Source: Eutypella sp. D-1
Lineage: Eukaryota > Ascomycota > Sordariomycetes > Xylariales > Diatrypaceae
NCBI GenBank assembly: GCA_023313575.1
Contig: JAJTTP010000001.1
Coordinates: 1,736,001-1,800,000 of the forward strand
Direction of reading: 5' to 3'
DNA length: 64,000 nt
Shown here: in pieces, positions 10,456-19,287 of the stretch
Position numbering within the stretch: the first letter of the stretch is position 1
Layout: each line of letters begins with the position of its first letter
Program-made: the position numbers and the translations under genes
Notes under the pieces: model-generated
Databases searched by the model: none
Seen by the model: the letters and a program-made list of their open reading frames with translations, nothing else
Told to the model about the DNA's origin: nothing

Positions 10456-11223
10456 ATGGCCTATCGCGAGTATCATGTGGAGCAGCCCAGGGCAGCCCAC
10501 ACCCACACGGTGATTTTTCTGCACGGCCGTGACAGCGATGGCAGAGAATTTGCGGACGAATTCTTCGAAAGCGAGGCGTCCGGGCCCGTCGAACAGCCCA
10601 GAAAACTCCGAGATCTGCTTCCCGGTATCAGATGGGTATTTCCTAGTGCGCCCATCCTGCGCTCGGAGCGTTTCGGCATCGAGATGTCCCAATGGTTCGA
10701 TATCTGGTCGGTGGAAAATCCGGCGGAGCGCCCAGACCTACAGATACCAGGGCTCCGGCAGAGCATCACGCAGATCCTAGGGGTCATCGAGGAGGAGAAG
10801 AAGTTGGTAGGAAGGGACAGAATATTCCTCGGCGGCATCAGCCAGGGCTTCACAGTGGCGATGATGACCTACGTCTCCGAAATGCGCGGGGGGTTCGCCG
10901 GGCTGATAGGCATGTGCAGCTGGATGCCTCCAGCGCTGCGCACCTCAGAGGGCGAGGAATCCGATATCCTAAGAGAGCTTCAGCAGACTTTTGGAAACGG
11001 CCGGGTGGTTCGCCAGATCCCGATCTTTCTCGGCCACGCAAAAGATGACGACATTGTCCCCATTAAGAATGGCAGGGAGCTCAGAGACGTCATCTATCCA
11101 TACTGCCCATGGATTGAATGGCGGGAATATGAGAACGGAGGGCATTGGATAAACGAGCCTCAGGGGGTGGACGACATTGTCGCATTTTTAAATGAAAATA
11201 TGGAGCATGAACAGGATTCATAG
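10456..11223 (+). CDS. Serine carboxylesterase / acyl-protein-thioesterase-like alpha/beta hydrolase
   Basis: Single exon, 255 residues, counted from the ATG at 10456; the frame is open slightly further upstream but without another ATG. Seen: oxyanion-side motif HTVIFLHGRDSDGREFA (about 17-33), Ser nucleophile in GGISQG (S129), acid in HAKDDDIVP (D197-D199, probably D198) and catalytic His in NGGHW (H230). This matches the phospholipase/carboxylesterase family that includes acyl-protein thioesterase APT1. Known: these enzymes cleave S-palmitoyl or other acyl thioester/ester bonds in the cytosol. Compared with classical APT1 (about 230 residues) it has a longer loop after the first strand (residues 30-50) and WSVENPAERPDLQIPGL in the lid region, so it belongs to the divergent fungal 'phospholipase/carboxylesterase' subgroup. 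The true substrate is unknown. The 3-HAO gene downstream is convergent. Confidence 0.85.
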   Translation: MAYREYHVEQPRAAHTHTVIFLHGRDSDGREFADEFFESEASGPVEQPRKLRDLLPGIRWVFPSAPILRSERFGIEMSQWFDIWSVENPAERPDLQIPGLRQSITQILGVIEEEKKLVGRDRIFLGGISQGFTVAMMTYVSEMRGGFAGLIGMCSWMPPALRTSEGEESDILRELQQTFGNGRVVRQIPIFLGHAKDDDIVPIKNGRELRDVIYPYCPWIEWREYENGGHWINEPQGVDDIVAFLNENMEHEQDS

Positions 11224-11531
11224 TATTCGAATACGGATGATCAGATGGCCATTCTGGCCGCTCATTTCTATTCTGAGGGGTGGTCAACAGCATGGATAAT
11301 ACGGACCTGATGAGGTTATTCTGGGCTTGACGATGTCTATATCCATCCAATAGGGGTTAGTTATCCGTACTGGCGCCCTTCCCAGCAAATTGATGCACCA
11401 TTATCAGACTTTGATTAACATATTTGGTTATTACCATTCGGTTCACACCTATCACTAGCGTGCTATATCTTCTGGAGTAGCACTGAAAACCATACAAGAC
11501 TTGGTATCGTCCGCCTTTAATACTTTCTCAC
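11224..11531. other. Short convergent intergenic region
   Basis: Lies between the 3' ends of the hydrolase and 3-HAO genes. I see no gene; presumably both 3' UTRs and terminators. Confidence 0.5.
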
Positions 11532-12289
11532 TCACTCGAGGTTGGGATCCTTGATAGACCCAGGCTTCGGCACGGAGTTGGCGAGCTCGCCGCACTTCTT
11601 GCACCGGCGGTTGTCCTCGGTAGCCATGAAGGTCTCAATGGCGGCCTTGATCTGGGTGCCGAGGTCGGTACAGTGGAAGGCGGCCTCGTGGACGACCTCG
11701 CGGCACTCCTGGCAGTACCAGCGCATGCAGTCGAGCGAGCCGGGCGGGCGGCGCTGCTCGAGCACCACGCCGACGGTGTCAGCGAAGCGGACGGGGTTGT
11801 GGGGCGTGTTGCCGGGCAGCAAGAACATGTCGCCCTCGCGGATCACGACGTCCCGGAACTCGCCGTCGTCCACGACCTTCAGGGTCATGGCGCCCTTGTA
11901 CTGGTAGAACCACTCGGGCGTCTGGTTGATGTGGTAGTCGGTCCGCGCATTAGGACCGCCCACGATCTAGAGTAGACGAGGCGGGGGGGTTCCGGTTGGT
12001 TAGCTAAAAGCGTTGGTTTGTTCTCGGTGTTGTGAGTGAGTATGAACCAGGTTTTGCCTGATTTTTGAGTTGATGTGAGTCATTGATGAGCGGAGACTCA
12101 CCATGACGGTGAAATCCTCATTGTAAACACAGTAGTTGTTGACGGGAGGTTTCAGCAGATGCGAGTTCTTCTCGAGCCTGCGGTGCAAAGTATTCGCGCT
12201 GTTAATAATGCCGGAGCGTGTGGAAGCCATCCGCGCCACCCCGGTCCGTTGACTCACCACTTGGGCAAATTGACAGGCGGTGCTAGCAT
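11532..12289 (-). CDS. BNA1: 3-hydroxyanthranilate 3,4-dioxygenase
   Basis: Three exons: 12289-12258, 12177-12102 and 11966-11532, giving 180 residues. Introns have GTGAGT donors and acceptors chosen to restore the family sequence across W11 (PPVNLPKW then [16 protein letters not shown]). The enzyme opens the ring of 3-hydroxyanthranilate to the quinolinate precursor in the kynurenine route of NAD+ synthesis, in the cytosol. Seen: cupin iron ligands H48, E54 and H92 in [13 protein letters not shown] and NTPHNPVR; substrate-binding arginines R44 and R96; and the C-terminal rubredoxin-like metal site C121/C124 (WYCQEC) and C158/C161 (CKKC), typical of fungal and bacterial forms. Length is normal. 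The open frame seen alone starts at the family motif [10 protein letters not shown] and misses the first two exons. Confidence 0.93.
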
Positions 12290-13175
12290 TATGGCAAGGG
12301 GAAGTTGGGGTGTTTCAATGGCTCATATATGGTATACTATAGATTGAGTAGATAAGGAGAATTCGCAATACGAATTATGTCTTGGTTGAGAAATGGGATT
12401 CAAGAAATCAAGGTAGCTATAGAAGCTGCCAAGTCATGTTCAAAGGTAGAACTTCAAGGAGTGAGTAGTTCAGAGAGACGGAAGTTCCAGGGATTTAAAC
12501 TTATAGCACCATTCTCCAATATAAATGAGAAAAATCCATTCTATAGCAACTAACTTAGTGCGCTATTGGTAGTACATAGTTAAACCCCTACACTAGGTAG
12601 GCAGGCTAGGTAGCCCAAAAGTCCCTGGAAGAAAGCCCGGACAGTGTTCAAGTGGTTGTGGATTTGATATCGGTCTAGTCTTTTGCCAACTCACATCGAT
12701 GGATAGATAGGTGCCTAGGTAGTTTGAAAATAACGGTAACAAGCGTTTCAAGCCTTTGAATTTAGCCGTCCTTTCGACATCACATGGAAAAGCTTTGGAG
12801 GTTTTCTCATCCTATAGCTTTCCAGGTTGATTACATAAATACATGTAGGTACCTAGCAAGACTTAGGTTACCTCAGTACGTACATGTATGTACATATATA
12901 CATATGTACCTAGGTATAGGTAGGTAGAGGTCTTTCATTAGCCACAATAGCCACATAGTCATACAGCTACAGCCACCATAGCTCATCAACCTTCCGTGCC
13001 GTCGTGTCGTCTCCGTCCCTGTCGTCCCTGTCACGTTTCACATCCGTCATCAGGTCGCAGAGAACAGATAGCCACAACGCAATTACATAGGTCCCTACCA
13101 CTGTGATATTGAAATTTACCACAACTACAGGGCTCAATTGCATCCTGCAGCACACCTCCAAAAATAAATTTAAAA
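12290..13175. promoter_or_regulatory. Divergent upstream region of BNA1 and CTR genes
   Basis: Holds two clusters of CCTAGGTA/GTAGGTACC motifs (about 12592-12615 and 12840-12930), the latter followed by alternating GTACATATATACATATGTAC-like DNA. No gene seen. A copper-responsive element in front of the CTR gene would be expected from the family, but I could not pick one out with confidence. Confidence 0.5.
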
Positions 13176-14347
13176 ATGGACCATCATGCACATATGGATC
13201 ACAGCGGCATGGACCACGGAGGTCATGGAGGCCATGGAGGTCACGATGACCCGGGAATGGGCGCGATGTGCAACATGAACGTGAGCGAGCTTTCTACAAG
13301 ATCACAAACTCCATTCCTCTATTGTCTCCCGATGATCCTATCCTCTTCTATACAGTATGGAGCACGAACTAATTGACGCCTGGACGCTGGAACGGAACAG
13401 ATGCTCTTTACCTGGGACACCACCGACCTCTGCATCGTCTTCCGCCAGTGGCATGTCCGCGGTACCGCCTCGCTGATCTTCTCTTTGCTCGCCATCGTCG
13501 CCATCTGCGCCGGCTATGAGGCCATGCGCGAGGCCACGAGACGCTTCGAGGCCTGGACCGAAAAACAGGACGAGGTCGCCGGTCCGAGTGAGTTCTCACC
13601 CCTCCCCCTCCCCTCGGCTTTCTATATCCCGCCCCATCGCGTCTCTCCTCTCCTCTCCGCCGCCGTGCACTTCTTCCCATGCCCACTACCCCGAAATTCG
13701 TACATGCGGTCGACGGCGCTTGTTCACTCGTATATATACGAATCTACAAGAGGGTTCCAATTCGCAAAATAGTCTGGTTATAGGACAGGGCAAAAAGTAG
13801 TTCACCAGGCTAAGACGTCTGCCGCCCCTCAATCGGGGCGGGTATCAAACCATATCAAGATTCTACATCACCACCTCCTCCCTACCCAGAGCCCCAGGAA
13901 GACGGACGTGCACCAGATGTTGACGAGAACACGCCGTTCCTGCGGACAGGACGCAACCAGCAGGTCGAGGGGACAGCGGTGGACAAGCGGAGACGGCTCA
14001 TCAAGTCCGTCCTCTACGGCATCCAGAACTTCTACGCGTTTATGATCATGTGAGTTGTATACCGATTTAACTCCTCTGCAATCGCCCCGCTTTCCGCTAC
14101 CAGCTCAAGGGGTTTGTTGAGCTACGTGTCTTGCGTATGACCCTGTATAAAAGAGAAAGTGCGATTATGGGAGGTGCTGGCGTGAATCGTGAGTGGTTCG
14201 ATTTTACTAACGCCCAAGGGGAAAAAAAGGCTGCTTTTCATGACCTACAATGGCTGGGTGATGATCGCCGTCGCTGTCGGAGCCGGAGTAGGGTACTTCA
14301 TCTTCGGAGCTCACACCAAGGCAACCAAGGAGACAGCCTGTCACTAA
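13176..14347 (+). CDS. CTR-family copper transporter
   Basis: Four exons: 13176-13280, 13401-13587, 13890-14049 and 14230-14347, giving 189 residues. CTR proteins are trimeric channels moving Cu(I) across the plasma or vacuolar membrane. Seen: a Met/His-rich N-terminus (MDHHAHMDHSGMDH, then HGGHGGHGGHDD), the family entry motif CNMNMLFTWDTTDLCIVFRQWH across the first splice, TM1 (ASLIFSLLAIVAICAGYEAM), a cytosolic loop with a basic end (DKRRRLIKS), then TM2-TM3 with the copper-selective MxxxM (MIMLLFM) and the packing motif GAGVGYFIFG. A C-terminal CxH (TACH*) fits a copper-handing tail. Introns have GTGAGC/GTGAGT donors; the second is long (302 nt) and the third acceptor (AAAAAAAG) is weak but is needed to rebuild MxxxM. 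Plasma membrane versus vacuole (Ctr2-like) cannot be decided from the sequence. Confidence 0.92.
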
Positions 14348-14694
14348 AGGCATAGTTTGACAGGAAGGGTATTTAACCCCCGATTCGCTTGCTACTGCGG
14401 ATCGGCATGGGCGTTCGTGCGTCACGTAGCGAGGAGTTTGGTGATCGATTAATGGGTCTGGATACTACAGGGTTATCTATCTTTGGTGTGGTTGGTGAGA
14501 GGAATAAACGCGATGCTGCTATGGAAATATCAGGAGCCCGAGCCAAGGCCATGTTTCGTGTTCTATCTCTCTATCTTCAGGCGTGATGACATAGTACACC
14601 CGCACCACTTATAAGCTCTATATATATCCTTGTAGTTCCGACTGAGCATTAATTAGCATGCAAAGGCGCCACCAATTCCACCCCCTCCCCATCG
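14348..14694. other. Convergent intergenic region
   Basis: Lies between the 3' ends of the CTR and Nudix genes. Nothing beyond probable 3' UTR sequence is seen. Confidence 0.5.
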
Positions 14695-16538
14695 TCATAT
14701 CTTGGTATCGTTGACGACCTCCTTGGTAGCGTCGACGCCGACGCCGACGCGGCGCTTCTTCTCGGGCAGAGCGCCCTCGCCCTCGAGCCGCTCGATGAGG
14801 GCCTCGTCGCCGTAGTGGTCGTTGTGCTCGAACGCGGGCTCCTGCGCGTACGCGACGCGCGCCGCGTCCACGAGGATGCGCCCCGTGAACCCCCACACCA
14901 GGAACCGCTGGACCTCCTCCTCCGCCTTCTCCTCTGGCGGCTGCTGCTGCTGCCCAGGGGCTCCGCCGGCAGCGACGCCCTCCGGGCCGTCAGCCTCCAG
15001 CTCGTCGACGGCCTGTGACCGCCGCCGCCGCCGGGGCCGCGTCACCCGCTGGTTGTTCACCGGTACGTGGAAGTTGTGCACGCGCCACGGCTTGCCGAAG
15101 ACCTGCGTCCAGTAGCCGTCGTACCAGTGGCCGGGCGGAAGAGCGACGGCTGCGTTACCATCACTGCTCTCCCCGGTGCTAGAAGAAGCAGCAGGAGGCG
15201 GCGGCTCGTCTTCCGCGCTAAGGAAGTTGTGGAACGGCGCGGAGAACACGGCGGCGACCTCCTTGGCGTCGAGGCGGGGAATCAAGCCCTCGTCGGCGGT
15301 GAGGGCGGACGCGGTCCCGGCCCCGGCCCCGGCGGCGTGGTTGTCGGAGTGCAGGAAGGCGACGCAGGGGCGGGCCACGAGGCCCGTCCGCGCGAGGCTG
15401 CACGGCAGCAGGCATAGCGGCTCGATGCGGAACGGCCGCGGGATCTTGGCGTCGTCCATCGGCAGCCCGATCTCCTCCCAGGCCTCGCGCCGCGCTATCT
15501 GGTCTGCTCCGTGGCGGGTGGGTCCGTAGGTGGCCCCCCCTGTTGTCAGCACTGCCCTTGTACTACATACATAGTCGGGCTTTATGTAAAGAGGGAGGGT
15601 TTGCGATGGAGCGCGAGGCATCTGGTCAGTTACTATTACTTACATGGCGTCTCGTGCACGGAATCCGCCTTGCCGCCGGGGAACGCCGCGTGTCCTGTTC
15701 GAGGGGAATCAGAGATCAGCAGTCAACTGTCGGGTGGACGAGGCGCCGCGCATGCATGACGGGAACCCGATGGACTAGCAGCAAAGTAACAACAAGTCCC
15801 ATCACTCATGGGAGCCGGGGCGGGGATCTGGGGCGGAGAGCCAGCCAGCGGTCACGTACCGGAGAAGCTCCGCAGGCTCGCGGCGCGCATGGTGATGACG
15901 ACGCGCAGGTCGCCCCTGCGGTCGGCGAAGAGCAGGACCAGCACAGCGGCGCGCCGGCTCACGTGCAGGCTGTCCCACGTCGGGAAAGGCGGGGGCCTGT
16001 AGGCGCGAAGACGCGCGATGGCGGCCTTTAGGTTTTCATGAACCGACGACGGTGTGAGTAATTTCTTTTACTTCTTCTTCTTTCTTTTACTTTCGTCCAC
16101 TTATATGGAATACACGTATATGGCTCATACGGAGACGAGATATGCCCGCGTGAAACTTAGAGAGATACGCTCATGGCGTTACTCAGGGGAAGGGGGGGGA
16201 TAGCTAACGGAGGGGGGGGTGTCTGGGGTACTGCTCCGCAAACGCCGAGAGATATTACTAACCGCTGATACTGCATTGAGCGGGGCCATGGTCGACGCAT
16301 CCCAGTAATAAGAAGCTGCCGGGTACTCCTGCTCCTCTTCCTGGGCGTCGAGAGAGAGGGCGAGATCGGCAGGGAAGCCGGTCGAGGTGGCAGTGGTGCG
16401 GATTCCGGTCGCAGCCGGATCGCCGCGGAGGTTCTGTAGGATATCGGGGTCCTCGAGCTCGCCGACGGAATGCGCGGCGCAAGGGTCGGAGGCAGAGGCG
16501 GATGACGGCGTCAATGATGTCTCGTCACGCACACTCAT
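14695..16538 (-). CDS. PCD1: PCD1-like coenzyme A Nudix diphosphatase
   Basis: Reconstructed as five exons: 16538-16263, 16064-15860, 15694-15644 and 15503-14695 are the four coding blocks I can place, with any fifth, 5' UTR, exon unseen; about 446 residues. All phases agree. Known: this Nudix subgroup hydrolyses CoA and oxidised CoA to 4'-phosphopantetheine plus 3',5'-ADP. Seen: the CoA-Nudix signature VITMRAASLRSFSGHAAFPGG, spliced within the motif, followed by the Nudix box GGKADSVHETPYQ / IARREAWEEIGL. Downstream blocks fit PCD1: RIEPLCLLPCSLARTGLVARP, LIPRLDAKEVAAVFSAPFH, LPPGHWYDGYW, VHNFHVPVNNQRV, LVWGFTGRILVDAARVAY. The C-terminus (NDTKI) is not a canonical PTS1, so peroxisomal location is unsupported. 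The first 92-residue block (MSVRDETSLTPSS...) is Ser/Asp-rich and joins in frame through a GTTAGT donor, but it is the least certain part. The Met at 16577 is an alternative start. Confidence 0.85.
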
Positions 16539-17910
16539 CGTCGGGAAGCACCAAGACCCAGGGTTTACGCGGGGCAAGGCGAGGCAAGGCGCAAAGGGAC
16601 GTCGTTATCGTCGTTATCGTCGTTGTCGGCGAGTGAGCGGCCTAACGATTCTTAGTTGCCCGACTACTATGTAAAGTAAACTGGGATGGGGGTTGGTTAG
16701 GAAGCGTTACCCGAAGGGCCAATTAGGTACCCACGATGACATTAGATAGTAGATCCGTGGTAGGCGAGTGGATACCTACTAGTTGAAGGGAAGGTAGCGG
16801 GGCAGCTGCGGGGTCTTGTTGGCACCACCCCCCACACTGTCGGAGTGGGGCGCCGGTGTTCCACACGCCGAGGATACCCGTTGCAGTTGGCCGTACGGCC
16901 CGCACCGGAATACCCGCAAAATCGGGATTACAAATACCCAAGCTTTGAAGGAGGTAGGGTAGCAGGAGGAATTATATAGGACATATGTAGACTCGGTCAT
17001 GTAAAACTTACGCCACCTCTAGAATGTATCTGTATGGGACACAGCACACCGATAGAGACGTGGATAGCCTAGCTTCTACATCACCTGGGAACCACTGTCG
17101 CTTGTGGACCTTGGTTTAGATATCTCTGATTTTACCAGCAAGGAGTTTAGTTCCCATGTATAATACGATTTTGGTTCGAAGACCTAAACGTCGTAGATTC
17201 CGACCTTCTCTGAGGCTAGCAGCGAGCAGGTCACAGGGGAAGGGGTTGTTATAGCAGGTAAAGACGACGCCTCGCTTATTTGATATATTCTCAAGGCACA
17301 CTAGGTTGCCAAACCGCACGAAGGTGTGAGCATTTAATTGAAACACTCAGATGAGATACAGGCGGCCAGACTCACTGCGCAGCTGGTCTATGGGTTTGTG
17401 GCGGCGATGTGATGCTGTTCTTGGCTGAGGCCTCAAAAATTGTGTATTAGATCTTACTCTTATCACTATTCATTACTTATACGTGATGTTTTGGGGGCAT
17501 ATATAACGTGATATCTCGGCTATCATCAGTGAAGCGATTCCAGTTGACCGAAGTTAGAAGAATGCCGCGAACCTCGTCGTATAAGTGCATGAGAACATCT
17601 TACAAATATCACTGTCATTGCGATGTCGTGTACGTGGAGAATTCAAAAGGTTTGACTCCAGAGCCCTGACCATGATGTGGTGACCTCTGCGACCTCTTTG
17701 TTCCTGGTGTCCTGAACAAAGGTATCAGTGGGCACACGGTCCGAAAGCAACCCCTATGCTGACAGCAAGCTTTGCTCCCCCCTTTGTTTGTTCATGAGAA
17801 GAGAGCCGAAGAGAGGAAGCCAGAGATAGGTGGCATCTCATTCTCCATCCCGGAAACCATGTAAAATATGCCATAGGAAGACACTAAAAACCGAATAAAG
17901 CCTTGACTCC
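16539..17910. promoter_or_regulatory. Divergent upstream region of the Nudix gene and the disordered-protein gene
   Basis: It holds a short tandem CGTTATCGTCGTTATCGTCG array at about 16600-16630 directly upstream of the Nudix start. No supported gene; several minus-strand open frames at 16723-17000 and 17116-17346 lack any family feature. Confidence 0.5.
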
Positions 17911-19287
17911 ATGGCAGCGGAAGAGAACAGTGGCCCGTCCGGGCGGTCTCTCCGAGAGAAGGGTTGGAAACCCGGCAGGAACAACCTGTTTCCCCCACCA
18001 AAAGAAATACCGGACTATGCCAAGGGACCACTCCCCCCGAGGCCATTGTCGAGCTCCTCGTCCATTTACGACTCAGACCAAGGCTCGCCATCACTCACAC
18101 AGCATAAATTATTCAACAGCTCGCAGGAAGATACTCGACTCAGCACCAACTTCCCCGGCTCAATAGACGAGGCTGCTTTGAAGATGGTTCGTCCGCCTAG
18201 TATAGTGACGCACTTCGCGGCGCCGCAGGAGGAGGATGAGGACGAGGACGAGATAGTTTCTCCACAGCCCCAGGCTCCGAAACACAAAGTTCTGAAGCTC
18301 AAAACCCAGGATGAGCTCGAGATCAGCCCGATCATGACGCCTCCGTTGGGCGGGAACTCACATTTCCATTATACCGTCTCACCGCTTTCTCCGGACGGAT
18401 CCGTGCGTAGCTTCGACGCTGTGTCAGAGCCGGACCGTTTATCATACCTACGCTCCAAGTCTTGTCCCAGGGAAGAGGATACAGCGGAATCGACAGGGCG
18501 CTGTCCTTCACGGACAGATAGCACACAGGACCAGACAGCATTGGGCTTCCGGCCATTGACTATTCAGACGCAGTCGCTGCAACCTAAGCCGGAGAAAATC
18601 AACTTTCGATACAGCGACCCCGGCAGTCCGGTTAAGGGGGCGATAGATCCAAGAGATTTTGGGGAACCGGGGCCTGACGTTGGGCGCTCGGCACGATTCG
18701 GCCAGGAACTCGCCGCTGGCGGACACGGCGAACCGAAGCGATCCCACCACGACTCGTGGAGCTTTAGTCCTACCGAGAAGCACTCCGCGGCCGGAGAGCG
18801 CAAAGTTGCGTTCGCGGGCGCTAACATCAACAGTTTCTCGCACCGGACGGCGGCGGGTCACCACCGCCACGCGCCGGCGCCACTGAAGCTGAGTGAGCGA
18901 CCGCTGGCGGAGAGTTACGTCAAGACGCCGTTCCCGCCGCACCTCAACAGCAACAACAACCCCGGCCACGGTCACTCGCAGAAGAGCGTGTTCGAGCACG
19001 ACGATATGGAGAAGAAGCTCAACCGGCGGATGTCTAGTCAGATTTCGGGTTTCGTCAAGTCCCTTCTGCCCGCCCCTTCCCACAGGATCGATGGCAGCAG
19101 CAGTGGGTCGCGGCTGCCCGAGATGACCCACAAGGCCGAGGAGTCCAGCAAAGCCTCTCCGGTCCCGATCGTGAAGAATATCTTGTCAAAAGCCAAGTCG
19201 GGTCTAAAGATCGGATCTGATGAGGCCAAGAAAGAGAAGAAGAGGGAGAACATGAAACGGCAGATTAAGGTCGAAACACTAGAATAA
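17911..19287 (+). CDS. Conserved-looking disordered protein of unknown function
   Basis: Single exon of 458 residues; I do not recognise the family. The ATG at 17911 is the first in frame. Composition is typical of an intrinsically disordered regulator: Pro/Ser-rich N-terminus (GWKPGRNNLFPPPKEIPDYA; KGPLPPRPLSSSSSIYDSD), an acidic run (EEDEDEDE, about 102-109), many SP sites suited to proline-directed kinases (EISPIMTPP, TVSPLSPDGS), a His-rich patch (HRTAAGHHRHAPAP), and a basic, probably helical C-terminus (MEKKLNRRMSSQISGFVKSLL; later KNILSKAKSGLKI and a KKEKKRENMKRQIKVETLE-like end). No transmembrane segment or signal peptide. Codon use and GC resemble neighbouring real genes, and overlapping minus-strand frames are shadows. 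The basic amphipathic tail could bind membranes or nucleic acid; that is a guess. Confidence 0.75.
   Translation: MAAEENSGPSGRSLREKGWKPGRNNLFPPPKEIPDYAKGPLPPRPLSSSSSIYDSDQGSPSLTQHKLFNSSQEDTRLSTNFPGSIDEAALKMVRPPSIVTHFAAPQEEDEDEDEIVSPQPQAPKHKVLKLKTQDELEISPIMTPPLGGNSHFHYTVSPLSPDGSVRSFDAVSEPDRLSYLRSKSCPREEDTAESTGRCPSRTDSTQDQTALGFRPLTIQTQSLQPKPEKINFRYSDPGSPVKGAIDPRDFGEPGPDVGRSARFGQELAAGGHGEPKRSHHDSWSFSPTEKHSAAGERKVAFAGANINSFSHRTAAGHHRHAPAPLKLSERPLAESYVKTPFPPHLNSNNNPGHGHSQKSVFEHDDMEKKLNRRMSSQISGFVKSLLPAPSHRIDGSSSGSRLPEMTHKAEESSKASPVPIVKNILSKAKSGLKIGSDEAKKEKKRENMKRQIKVETLE

Noticed and set aside
10456..14347. Hydrolase, 3-HAO and copper transporter genes as a metabolic cluster
   Set aside because: No biochemical link and mixed orientation; each is an ordinary stand-alone fungal gene.
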